A program made the translations under genes and the position numbers. Positions 55,697 through 63,876 of a stretch of 64,000 nt of DNA are shown here, one piece after another (position 1 is the first letter of the stretch; every line of letters begins with the position of its first letter). The notes under the pieces are model-generated. The model had not been told where the DNA came from. It saw nothing but the letters and a program-made list of their open reading frames with translations, and searched no databases. The stretch is from assembly GCF_014639275.1 (NCBI RefSeq), contig NZ_BMFW01000006.1:100325-164324 (forward strand), given 5' to 3'. The DNA is from Arthrobacter liuii. Lineage in GTDB: Bacteria; Actinomycetota; Actinomycetes; Actinomycetales; Micrococcaceae.

Positions 55697-55772
55697 CCAC
55701 AGGAAGTCCAAAGTCGGCGGTGCCAGCAAGGGCGGGAAACGTCCCAACGCCGGCGCCGCCGTCGCGGTTTAA
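55659..55772 (+). CDS. possible 37-aa basic small protein overlapping the sucB 3' end
   Basis: A TTG with GAAGGCAC upstream opens a 37-codon frame that overlaps the last 38 nt of sucB in another frame. The C-terminal half ([20 protein letters not shown]) is very Lys/Gly-rich. Past the sucB stop its codons are strongly G/C-biased at the third position, which is typical of coding sequence here. No family is recognised, and it may be spurious. Confidence 0.3.
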   Translation: MKKAPSKRTWDCSHRKSKVGGASKGGKRPNAGAAVAV

Positions 55773-55818
55773 CCAAGAGCGCCCCGCCGGTGGCCGCAGG
55801 CAGGCGACCGCGTGGCTT

Positions 55819-55835
55819 TGCTACGGCCTGTAGAA
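55819..55835. promoter_or_regulatory. BlaI-type operator-like dyad upstream of the 117-aa membrane protein
   Basis: TGCTAC-N5-GTAGAA differs from the three cydA/blaI dyads by one base and keeps the same 6-5-6 spacing. It lies 9 nt before a -10-like TAAGCT, that is over the -35 region, an ideal place for a repressor. Confidence 0.5.
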
Positions 55836-55844
55836 CTGACTGGC

Positions 55845-55850
55845 TAAGCT
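55845..55850 (+). promoter_or_regulatory. -10 hexamer TAAGCT, possible leaderless start
   Basis: The hexamer ends 6 nt before the ATG of the 117-aa membrane protein. GGAG also precedes the ATG, so a leadered start is possible too. Confidence 0.4.
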
Positions 55851-55856
55851 GGAGCC

Positions 55857-56210
55857 ATGACTATTCTCTTCAACATCCTGGTTTTCCTGCACGTGGTGGG
55901 GGCCGCCATGATCGTGGGCTACTGGATCGCCACCATGCGCACCCCTACCGTGCACCCGCGCCAGCGTGACGGCGCCTTCCTGCAGCTCCTCACCGGCATC
56001 GCCATGATGGGCATCCTTCCGTTCCTGCCGGACTCGAACCCCAACTACGCCAAGCTCGGCATCAAGTTCGTGATCGCCATTGTGGTGGCAGTCCTGGCCG
56101 TTATTGGAACACGCAAGGTCAAGAACGGAGAGCCCGTATCCACCGGACTCGCCCACGGCGTCGGCGGCCTGGCCTTGATCAACATCGCCATCGCCACCAT
56201 CTGGCAGTAG
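55857..56210 (+). CDS. Small four-helix membrane protein
   Basis: The 117-aa protein has four predicted transmembrane helices (about 3-27, 40-58, 68-86, 98-115) and only short loops. It is an actinobacterial membrane family without a known function. The HVVGAAMIVGYWI segment in helix 1 contains a conserved-looking His. The upstream dyad resembling the cydA/blaI operators suggests a role with respiration or envelope stress. It may be a quinone- or heme-associated protein, but this is only inference. Confidence 0.75.
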   Translation: MTILFNILVFLHVVGAAMIVGYWIATMRTPTVHPRQRDGAFLQLLTGIAMMGILPFLPDSNPNYAKLGIKFVIAIVVAVLAVIGTRKVKNGEPVSTGLAHGVGGLALINIAIATIWQ

Positions 56211-56350
56211 CCGCCCATAAATCCGGAACCCGGTCATAATCCTCTGAGAGCGGACAATCCGTGCACCGGAGGTGCCCGGTCCCTAGGATGGGAAGCGGTG
56301 GGCCCGGCAGCGGCTGCCGGACCCGGATCGAACCGACGTTGAGGAGAGAC

Positions 56351-56779
56351 ATGGCTACAACACGTAACGCCCACACCGTATGGACCGGAAGCCTGACCGA
56401 AGGCTCAGGCAATACCACCCTGGACAGCTCCGGCCTGGGCACCTTCGATGTCACCTGGAAGGCGCGCACCGAAGCTGCCGGCGGGAAGACCAGCCCCGAA
56501 GAGCTGATCGCCGCGGCCCACTCGGCCTGCTTCTCCATGGCCCTCAGCCATGAACTCAGCCAGGCCGGCTTCACGCCCGAGGAAATCAACACCAAGTCAG
56601 AGGTTGGCTTCCAGCCCGGCACCGGCATCACCGGCAGCCACCTGACCCTCAACGCCCGCATCCCCGGCATCTCGGAGGAAGACTTCCAGCGCATTGCCGA
56701 GGCCGCCAAGAAGGGCTGCCCCGTGTCCCAGGCACTCACCGGCATCGAGATCACCCTCGACGCCACGCTCCAGTCCTAG
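56351..56779 (+). CDS. OsmC/Ohr family protein
   Basis: The 142-aa protein has the two redox cysteines of the family in HSACFSMALS (about 58) and KGCPVSQAL (about 122), which reduce organic or inorganic peroxides, and the expected length. GAGGAGAGAC precedes the ATG; an upstream extension was rejected. It converges with the tricorn gene, with a strong shared terminator between them. Confidence 0.93.
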   Translation: MATTRNAHTVWTGSLTEGSGNTTLDSSGLGTFDVTWKARTEAAGGKTSPEELIAAAHSACFSMALSHELSQAGFTPEEINTKSEVGFQPGTGITGSHLTLNARIPGISEEDFQRIAEAAKKGCPVSQALTGIEITLDATLQS

Positions 56780-56796
56780 GCCGCGCCGCCACGCAA

Positions 56797-56851
56797 AACG
56801 GCAAAGGCCCTGCCCTCCGGAATTCTCCGGAAGGGCAGGGCCTTTGCCGTT
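56797..56851. terminator. bidirectional hairpin terminator
   Basis: A stem of 24 bp with one bulge and a 6-nt loop, with AAAA on one side and the stem running to TTGCC on the other, lies between the convergent OsmC and tricorn genes. Confidence 0.88.
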
Positions 56852-56861
56852 GCCGGTGGGG

Positions 56862-59800
56862 CTAGCTTTCCTGCCGGCGGGCCGGCAGCGGTGCGGGCTT
56901 CAACCGGCGGTATCCCGAGCGTGCCGGCGGCCGGTCGGTGGGCAGTTCCTGGATCATCTCCTTGAGGGCCCCAATGCCGTATTCCAGTTGGGGATCGCGT
57001 CCGGCGGCGTAAGCGTGCGGCGGATAGGTCACCTCGATGTCCGGGTCGACGCCGTAGTTCTCCACGCTCCAGCCAACGCCGCCGCTGAACCAGTTGGCGT
57101 AGCGGGGCTGGGTGACGCCGGTGCCGTCAGCCAGCGCAAACCGGTTGTCGATGCCCACCACGCCGCCCCAGGTGCGCGTGCCGATCACCGGACCGATGCC
57201 GCGCAGCTTTGACACCTGGGTGATGATGTCGCCGTCGGACCCGGCGAACTCGTCCGCAAGGATGATCACCGGCCCCCTCGGCGCATGGTGCGGGTAGGTA
57301 CGCGGCTTCTCCCCGCGCGGCATGCTCCAACCGGTGACCTTCCGGCCAATCAGTTCCGCGACCAGCTGGGATGTATGTCCACCGCGGTTGCGCCGCACAT
57401 CGACGATCAGGCCGTCCAGTGCTGTTTCCGTATCGAGGTCGCGGTGCAGCTGTGCCCAGCCGTTGGCCATCATGTCAGGGATGTGCAGGTAGCCGAAGGT
57501 TCCGTTGGAGGCCTCCCGGACGGTCCGCCGGTTGCCGGCGACCCATTCCTGGTACCGGAGGCGCTCCTCGTCCTTGACGGGCACGACGGCGACCCGGCGC
57601 TGGGTGCCTTCAGCACCACGGTGTCCGGAGCCGTTGAGGAGGGTCAGTTCCACAGGGCGGCCCGCTGCTCCCACGAGCTGCATGGCAGGGGTGACGCTTT
57701 CGGACAGCGGGACGCCGTCGACGGCCAGGAGGATGTCCCCCGCCTTGGCACCGACGCCCGGCCGGGTGAGCGGCGAGGTGGCCAGCGGGTCGGAGGATTC
57801 GCCGGCCAGGATGCGGGTGATTTCCCAGCCCCGGCCGGTGTGCGCGAGGTCGGCACCGAGCCTGCCCTGTCCCCGGCTGCCGCGTTCGGTAACCGGAGCG
57901 GGGCGCACGTAGGCGTGGGACGTCCCCAGTTCGCCGTGCAGCTCCCACAGCAGGTCCACCAGGTCATCATGTGAGCCAAGGCGGTCCACCAGGGGGCGGT
58001 AACGTTCATGGATGGACTCCCAGTCCTGCCCGGCCATGTCCTCCGTCCAGAAGAAGTCACGCTGCAGGCGCCACGCTTCGTCGAACGCCTGTCCCCAGAC
58101 GCTGAGCGGGTCCATCAGGACCCGGATCCGGCCCAGGTCCACCTTGACCACCTTGCCGGACTCCTCGTCCGCCTTGGCGTCCGCCGGAACCACGGTCACC
58201 TGTTTATCCGAAACCAGCACCACGTTCCTGCGGTCGCCGGACAGCCGGTAGCTGTCCACGGCATCCACCAGGATGGCCTGCTTGCGTCTTGCGATGTCAT
58301 AGCGGACCAGGCCAGGGCGGGCGTCCTTGTCATCCTGGCTGGCCTTTCCGTCGCCGGTCACGCCGGCCAGGACGGAGTCGAGCCAGAGGAGCGCACCGTC
58401 AACGGCTTGCAGCGAGCTGTAGTTGCCCTGGGAAACGGGAACACTGACCACGCGGTGCGCCAGGCCTTCCGCGTCCACGTGGACCGCAGGCACGGCGCTT
58501 TCCCCGGCGTCCCCTGCGTCGGTGCCGTCCGCCTCCAGCTCTTCGCCTGCGGGATCCACCGATGGGCCAAAGGGCGACGGCGTTTCAGCCGCGAGTGCCA
58601 CCAGGTACGGCTTGATGGGGCTGGGGAAGGAAAGATCGAACGAATGCCCGTCGTACACCGGGTCGAAGCTGCGGTTGGAGAGGAAGGCAAGGAATTTGCC
58701 GTCAGGGGTGAAGGCGGGCGAGGCGTCGCGGAAGCGTCCGTCGGTAACCTCCACGGGCCCGGCGTCGAGCTGGTCCACGGTGGCCAGGCGAAGCCGGCTG
58801 CGCGAACCGAAGGACGTGACCGGCTCCGACCAGGCAAGCCAGCGCGAGTCTGCGGACCACGCCAGTTCCGAAATGCTGCCTTCGCCGATGCTGGCTACCT
58901 GGGTGAGGTCCCCGCTGAGGGTGTCCAGCACGTAGACGTCACCGAAGGACGTTCCCAAGGCAAGCCAGCGGCCGTCCGGGCTTGCTTCGAGGGAGCTGGC
59001 GCGCGACGGCGTTGCGACAGTGATGGCTGCCTCAGTTGCCGATGCCTGGGCGTCAGCTGCGGGAGCTGCGGACGGCGGTGCAACGTCCGCCTGCTGCTCG
59101 TCGTCTGCGGGAACGTGGGCAGCGGCTCCCGCCAGCACCGCTGCGCCGGCCGCCGGCACCGGCTGTGGCAGGCTGACGGTCTCCGGCCCTTCCGCCCCGG
59201 GCCGGGCTGTGCTCCCGGCATCGGCTTCGAACGCGGAGATCCCCGAAGTTGTGGAGGGCCTGCTGCCGCTTGCAGCAGCCTGGCCGGCACTGTGTGGAAC
59301 GGGCGCTGCGATGTCCTTGATGTGCACTGCTTCGACGCCGTCATGGTCCGCGATGTAGGCGATACGGCCATCGCCCAGGGGCCGGGGCAACCGGCCGCGC
59401 ACGCCCGGAGTGGCCTCGATGATGCGGGACGGCCCGTCCTTGTGCCGCAGCCAGTGGATGGTCCCGTGCGACTCCACAGCGCTGGCGGCACCTGCCACAT
59501 CCGGGGCCACCGCCCCCAGGTGCCTGACGGCATCGAGGAGCGCGGGGCGCCTGGTCTGTGAAGCGGATCCCAGGGTGATGTCCAGCTTTACCGCATCCGA
59601 GCCAAGGTCCTGGAGGACCCACAGTTCACCGGCGGATTCGAAGATGACCCGCTTCCCGTCCGTGGCGGCATGGCGGACGTAGAAGTCCTGGTGATCAGTA
59701 TGGCGGCGCCGGTCCTTCCCGTTGGGAAGGACCGAGTACAGGTTGCCGTAGCCCTGGTGGTCGGACAGGAAGGCGATCCGGCCGTCCACCCAGAGGGGAT

Positions 59801-60389
59801 CGGTGAGGTTGCCGTCAAGGTCCGGCAGCAGGCGCTCGAACTCACCGTTGCCGTCCCGGTCGATCCACAACTTGCCGGCCGTGCCGCCGCGGTACCGCTT
59901 CCACCACGCCGGTTCGCGGGACAGTACACTCGCCAGCACCACCGGACGCTCATCGCCCACTTCGGGTCCGTAGGCAACTGACTCCACCGGCCCGTACGGG
60001 AGCTCCTGGGCCCAACCACCCTCAAGGGGAACGCTGTAGGCGTGGGTGTGCCGGCTCTCAGCCTGGCGGAACGCGCTGGTGACCACCACGGAACCGCCGG
60101 CGGTGAATCCCTTGACCCTGGTGGTGCTGTGGCCAAAGTAGGTGAGCTGCCGGTATCCGCCGCCGTCGACCTGGGCCGACACCACTTCCGGAGCCGTTCC
60201 CTGCACAACGGTCCACACCAAGCGCTTGCCGTCAGGCGTGAAACGCGGGTTGCGGGCAGGAAGCTGGAGCGACGAGACACGCCAGGCCCGGCCGCCGTCC
60301 AGGGGCGCAATCCACACGTCGTCCTCGGCCACGAATGTGACCAGATCGCCGTGCAAGTGCGGGAAACGGAAGTAGCTCGAAGAGGTCAT
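56862..60389 (-). CDS. Tricorn protease homologue
   Basis: The 1175-aa protein is an S41-type serine protease of the tricorn group that digests peptides released by proteasomes or Clp. A beta-propeller region (about 20-680) is followed by a PDZ domain (about 850-930) and the catalytic domain with Ser1051 in FAGSDGDIITQ and His825 in LGTSHAYVRP. An Ala/Pro/Gln-rich insertion at about 385-450 splits the propeller and is likely disordered. The ATG giving MTSSSYFRFPHLHGD was chosen because the family begins there. TATGAT ends 6 nt upstream, so the mRNA is probably leaderless. It is cytosolic. Confidence 0.92.
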   Translation of the reverse strand: MTSSSYFRFPHLHGDLVTFVAEDDVWIAPLDGGRAWRVSSLQLPARNPRFTPDGKRLVWTVVQGTAPEVVSAQVDGGGYRQLTYFGHSTTRVKGFTAGGSVVVTSAFRQAESRHTHAYSVPLEGGWAQELPYGPVESVAYGPEVGDERPVVLASVLSREPAWWKRYRGGTAGKLWIDRDGNGEFERLLPDLDGNLTDPLWVDGRIAFLSDHQGYGNLYSVLPNGKDRRRHTDHQDFYVRHAATDGKRVIFESAGELWVLQDLGSDAVKLDITLGSASQTRRPALLDAVRHLGAVAPDVAGAASAVESHGTIHWLRHKDGPSRIIEATPGVRGRLPRPLGDGRIAYIADHDGVEAVHIKDIAAPVPHSAGQAAASGSRPSTTSGISAFEADAGSTARPGAEGPETVSLPQPVPAAGAAVLAGAAAHVPADDEQQADVAPPSAAPAADAQASATEAAITVATPSRASSLEASPDGRWLALGTSFGDVYVLDTLSGDLTQVASIGEGSISELAWSADSRWLAWSEPVTSFGSRSRLRLATVDQLDAGPVEVTDGRFRDASPAFTPDGKFLAFLSNRSFDPVYDGHSFDLSFPSPIKPYLVALAAETPSPFGPSVDPAGEELEADGTDAGDAGESAVPAVHVDAEGLAHRVVSVPVSQGNYSSLQAVDGALLWLDSVLAGVTGDGKASQDDKDARPGLVRYDIARRKQAILVDAVDSYRLSGDRRNVVLVSDKQVTVVPADAKADEESGKVVKVDLGRIRVLMDPLSVWGQAFDEAWRLQRDFFWTEDMAGQDWESIHERYRPLVDRLGSHDDLVDLLWELHGELGTSHAYVRPAPVTERGSRGQGRLGADLAHTGRGWEITRILAGESSDPLATSPLTRPGVGAKAGDILLAVDGVPLSESVTPAMQLVGAAGRPVELTLLNGSGHRGAEGTQRRVAVVPVKDEERLRYQEWVAGNRRTVREASNGTFGYLHIPDMMANGWAQLHRDLDTETALDGLIVDVRRNRGGHTSQLVAELIGRKVTGWSMPRGEKPRTYPHHAPRGPVIILADEFAGSDGDIITQVSKLRGIGPVIGTRTWGGVVGIDNRFALADGTGVTQPRYANWFSGGVGWSVENYGVDPDIEVTYPPHAYAAGRDPQLEYGIGALKEMIQELPTDRPPARSGYRRLKPAPLPARRQES

Positions 60390-60395
60390 CGTTCG

Positions 60396-60401
60396 ATCAT
60401 A
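60396..60401 (-). promoter_or_regulatory. -10 hexamer TATGAT, possible leaderless start
   Basis: TATGAT ends 6 nt before the tricorn ATG and no ribosome site is present. Confidence 0.5.
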
Positions 60402-60462
60402 GTCAACCCCTCCCCTGCCCCGCGGGAGGTACACAACCCGCGCTGCCGTGGTGTGATGGACC

Positions 60463-61365
60463 ATGCATATCGTCATGGCCGGCGCCTCCGGGCTCATCGG
60501 CACTTCCATGTCCGCGGCCCTCCGCAATGCCGGCCACTCGGTGGCAACCCTGGTCCGCCGGCCCCCTGCCAATCCCGCCGAAGTGCGCTGGGACCCGGCG
60601 GCGGGCATCCTGGATCCGGACGTGCTTGCCGGCGCGGACGCCGTGATCAACCTCTCCGGTGCCGGCATCGGTGACCGGCCGTGGACGCGGAGGCGCGTGG
60701 AGGAGCTGTTCAGCTCCCGGCTGGGACCCACCAGGACCCTGGTGCAGGCCATGGCACGGGCCGAGACGCCGCCGGCCACCTTCATCAGCCAGTCAGGTTC
60801 TGGCTACTATGGCGATGCCGGCAACACCGTCCTGCGGGAAGATGCTGCAGCAGGCTACGGGACCCTGGCGCAGATCTGCGTTGAGTGGGAGCAGGCCGCC
60901 CTGATGGCGCCACCGGGGGTGCGGGTGGTGACGCCCCGCACTGGTGTTGTCTTCAGCCGTTCCGGAGGAGCACTGGGAAAGCTGCTTCCGCTGCTGCGCC
61001 TGGGTGTTGGCGGTCCGTTCGGCAACGGTCGGCAGTTCTGGCCCTGGGTGACGCTTCCCGATGTGTCCGCAGCCTTCCTGTTCCTCCTCGACTCCCGGGT
61101 CTCCGGCCCGGTCAACGTGGCCGCACCGGAGCAGGCAGACGTCAACACAATCATCACGGCACTGGCCCACGCCCTGCACCGTCCGGCCGCGCTCCGGGTC
61201 CCTGCCCCTGTGCTGCGCGCCGTCATGCCTGGGCTCGGCGAAGAGCTCCTGCTGTACAGCCAGCGGTTGGAGCCGGCGGTCCTGTCAGCCGCCGGCTTCC
61301 GATGGCAGCACGGACGCTTGGCCGACGCTTCACAGTGGGTGGCAGTCAAGGACGGCACCGCCTAG
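60463..61365 (+). CDS. TIGR01777-type NAD(P)-dependent epimerase-like protein
   Basis: The 300-aa protein has the Rossmann motif GASGLIGT at 7-14, a SxSGYYG motif at 110-116 in place of the usual YxxxK, and a C-terminal DUF1731 domain with LAGFRW-like sequence near the end. The family is often annotated YfcH or SulA-like; the substrate is unknown and nucleotide-sugar epimerase activity is not proven. It starts 73 bp from the divergent tricorn gene. Confidence 0.88.
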   Translation: MHIVMAGASGLIGTSMSAALRNAGHSVATLVRRPPANPAEVRWDPAAGILDPDVLAGADAVINLSGAGIGDRPWTRRRVEELFSSRLGPTRTLVQAMARAETPPATFISQSGSGYYGDAGNTVLREDAAAGYGTLAQICVEWEQAALMAPPGVRVVTPRTGVVFSRSGGALGKLLPLLRLGVGGPFGNGRQFWPWVTLPDVSAAFLFLLDSRVSGPVNVAAPEQADVNTIITALAHALHRPAALRVPAPVLRAVMPGLGEELLLYSQRLEPAVLSAAGFRWQHGRLADASQWVAVKDGTA

Positions 61366-61429
61366 CCACGGTGGGATCCGGCAAGCGTCTTCCTCCTTCC
61401 GGGGCCGGACAGATCAAAGTCCCGGCCCT

Positions 61430-63070
61430 TCATGGGCCCGGCAGGATGTCGCTGACCTGCCACCGGCCATTCACAGAGACCAGGACTAGCCGGAGCAGCT
61501 GCGGCGGACTGGGTGCCCCCGTGGCCACCACGATGTCCTCTGAATTAACCATCCGGTATCCGGACGTAGCGGACATTGCCCGCACCACGGCGCGGTCCTC
61601 GGTGGCCCCGTCCTCCGCGGTCACCTCGGAAAGCATGGTGCTGAACCCGTCGAGGCGCCGGCCGGAGGCGGCAAACTGGCTGGCCAGGCGCTGGTCGGCC
61701 GCCGCCGCGGACGACCCCGGCGCGTTCACGTCCGCCAGCAGCTCCAGGCGACCGCTGCTGAAGGCATGGTCACGCAGCGCCGCCAGCCCCTGCACAGCCA
61801 CCACGGGATCAGTTGCCGCCGCCCGCTGCCGCGCCTCGTCAAGAGGGACAGCAGCTCCCGGCCCGCCGCCTGCGCCGGTTCCGGATGGGGCTGCGGACAC
61901 CAGTGGCGACCCGGATGCGGCAGCCCCGGCCCGCATTCCCTCCCCCGCAGCCGCCGAAAGCCACCAGGCCACCACCGCAACACCGGCAACTGCCGGCAGG
62001 ACAGCCAGCAGCAGCACCCGCCCTCCCCCGCCACCAGCGGGCCCATCCACATGCTTTCCGCGGGACGCCGCAGCGGCTTTTGCTCCGGTCAGAATTGCGT
62101 TCGGTGCCGACGACGGCCGTACGGACCATCGGGATGTCGCCACCCGGCGGCGCAGGCCCTGGAGTTTCATCCGGAGGGCACTGACCTTTGATCCAGCGGG
62201 AACGTGGCGCCGGGTCACAAGCTCAGGCAGGACCGTGGGATGGACGGCATCGGCGAGGTCCACCGGCTGCGGTTCGGCACTGCGGTAAACGGCCGTGGCC
62301 AGCGCCTGCGCGTCAGGGCGCAGCCGCCGCTCATCGTTCAGTCCCGCTTCCAGTGCGGCCGCAAGGTCCTTGGGGACGGCGGCCACCAGGAGAGACAACG
62401 GCGGGCGGTCCGCCGTGCGTCCCGGCGCTTCACCCGTCAGGCAGAACCAGCCCACGGCCGCCAGCGAGTAAACGTCGCGTTCCGGCTGGAGACCGGCGCG
62501 GACGGCGTCTACCGGCGCCGGGTCAAGGAACCCGCCCGTTCCGACTGTCCCCACGCGGCCCGGATCGCCCAGCATCCGGGCGACGCCGACGTCGGACAGC
62601 ATTGGTTTTCCCTGCCCGGTGAACAGCACGTTCCCCGGCGAGACGTCTGAATGCGTGAACCCTTTGCCGTGCAGGTAGGCCAGGGCCTGGGCGATGGGCG
62701 TCAGGACCGTGACCGTCTCCCCCACGCTGAGCCTGCCACGGGCCGACACCAACTGGGCCAGCGAACCCCCGGCAGCATAATCCATGGTCAGGGCCGTGCC
62801 ACCGCCTTCTCCCGCGACAGGGACCGCGTCGTGGGCCTTGATGAGGTGTTGGTGGTCCAGGACCGACAGGATGCGGATTTCACGCCGAACGTCCTGCCCA
62901 GCGATGGTTGCGCCGGCGCCTATCCTGCTGCCCGCGGCGCGGAAACACTTGAGCGCATAATCCCTTCCCGTCCGTTGTTCGGTGGCCAGCCACACGTCTG
63001 CGCTGCCGCCCCGGCCCAGCAGCCGGCCGACGTCGTAACCGGGAACATCCGGCGCCTGTGCATCGTCCAT
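61430..63070 (-). CDS. Membrane Ser/Thr protein kinase-like protein with divergent motifs
   Basis: The 546-aa protein has an N-terminal kinase domain (about 10-265) with the Gly loop LGRGGSADV, VAIK-type Lys41 in YALKCF and the catalytic loop HSDVSPGN (Asp142, Asn147). The usual HRD arginine is Ser141 and DFG is DVG (160-162). A juxtamembrane region is followed by a transmembrane helix near 355-378 and an outer domain of about 150 residues related to SnoaL/NTF2-like sensor domains. A TAGACA ends 6 nt before the ATG. Activity may be retained because metal and Lys residues remain. The ligand and substrate are unknown. Confidence 0.85.
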   Translation of the reverse strand: MDDAQAPDVPGYDVGRLLGRGGSADVWLATEQRTGRDYALKCFRAAGSRIGAGATIAGQDVRREIRILSVLDHQHLIKAHDAVPVAGEGGGTALTMDYAAGGSLAQLVSARGRLSVGETVTVLTPIAQALAYLHGKGFTHSDVSPGNVLFTGQGKPMLSDVGVARMLGDPGRVGTVGTGGFLDPAPVDAVRAGLQPERDVYSLAAVGWFCLTGEAPGRTADRPPLSLLVAAVPKDLAAALEAGLNDERRLRPDAQALATAVYRSAEPQPVDLADAVHPTVLPELVTRRHVPAGSKVSALRMKLQGLRRRVATSRWSVRPSSAPNAILTGAKAAAASRGKHVDGPAGGGGGRVLLLAVLPAVAGVAVVAWWLSAAAGEGMRAGAAASGSPLVSAAPSGTGAGGGPGAAVPLDEARQRAAATDPVVAVQGLAALRDHAFSSGRLELLADVNAPGSSAAAADQRLASQFAASGRRLDGFSTMLSEVTAEDGATEDRAVVRAMSATSGYRMVNSEDIVVATGAPSPPQLLRLVLVSVNGRWQVSDILPGP

Positions 63071-63076
63071 AGTCCA

Positions 63077-63082
63077 TGTCTA
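63077..63082 (-). promoter_or_regulatory. -10 hexamer TAGACA, possible leaderless start
   Basis: The hexamer ends 6 nt before the kinase ATG. Confidence 0.35.
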
Positions 63083-63194
63083 GCCGAGTTTCAGCCATGC
63101 TGCAGAAGTTATCCACAGCCCCTGCCCGGCCCGGTCACAAAGGGTCCCGCCGGTGAGCTTGGACACTAAACCGGGCCGACCCGGCTGCGGGGTC

Positions 63195-63200
63195 TAAGCT
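63195..63200 (+). promoter_or_regulatory. -10 hexamer TAAGCT, possible leaderless start
   Basis: The hexamer ends 7 nt before the lipB ATG, and no ribosome-binding site is seen. Confidence 0.45.
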
Positions 63201-63207
63201 GGATCCC

Positions 63208-63876
63208 ATGACTCTTGAGTTTTCACAACTGGGTCTTGCCCCCGACTTTGTTGATTACGTGGAAGGCTGGGATGCCCAGCGCGAACTCCATGACAAGGTT
63301 GTCGGCGGAGTTGCCCCCAGCACAGTCCTGCTCCTGGAACACTCCGCCGTCTACACGGCGGGCAAGCTTACCGAAGACCACGAGCGGCCGTTCGACGGTA
63401 CGCCGGTCGTCGCGGTGGACCGCGGCGGCAAGCTGACCTGGCACGGACCGGGCCAGCTCATTGCGTACCCCATCCTCAAACTGAAGAACCGCGCCGGGAT
63501 CCGGGACTACGTGGAGCGCCTCGAAGAGATCATGATCACCGTCATGGCGGACTACGGAATCAAGGCTGAACGCATCAAGGGGCGCGCGGGCGTGTGGATC
63601 AAGGCCGATGCCAAAGGACCTGACCGCAAGATTGCCGCCATCGGCATCCGCGTCCTGAACGGCGTCACCATGCACGGCGTCGCCATCAACTGCAGCAATG
63701 ACCTGGCACCATACGGTCAGATCATCGCGTGCGGCATCACCGACGCCGGGGTGACCACCATGTCCCTGGAGACTGGCCAGGACATCCGACCGGCCCACAT
63801 CGTGGACCGGTTCGTGGAGGAATTCCGCAAACATGAAGAAGCATTGGTTTCGAGCCCTGAAGGAGCTCTACTGTGA
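63208..63876 (+). CDS. lipB: Lipoyl(octanoyl) transferase
   Basis: LipB moves octanoate from acyl carrier protein to the lipoyl domains of E2 proteins such as the SucB encoded upstream. The 222-aa protein has [19 protein letters not shown] at about 71-89, the catalytic Lys141 in DRKIAAIG and Cys175 in IACGITDAG, matching the M. tuberculosis active site. The stop overlaps the lipA start (GTGA). Confidence 0.96.
   Translation: MTLEFSQLGLAPDFVDYVEGWDAQRELHDKVVGGVAPSTVLLLEHSAVYTAGKLTEDHERPFDGTPVVAVDRGGKLTWHGPGQLIAYPILKLKNRAGIRDYVERLEEIMITVMADYGIKAERIKGRAGVWIKADAKGPDRKIAAIGIRVLNGVTMHGVAINCSNDLAPYGQIIACGITDAGVTTMSLETGQDIRPAHIVDRFVEEFRKHEEALVSSPEGALL

Noticed and set aside
63109..63117. TTATCCACA, a perfect DnaA-box match
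   Set aside because: Only one copy is present, with no cluster of boxes, AT-rich unwinding element or dnaA/dnaN genes, so there is no support for an origin. A single match by chance is expected.
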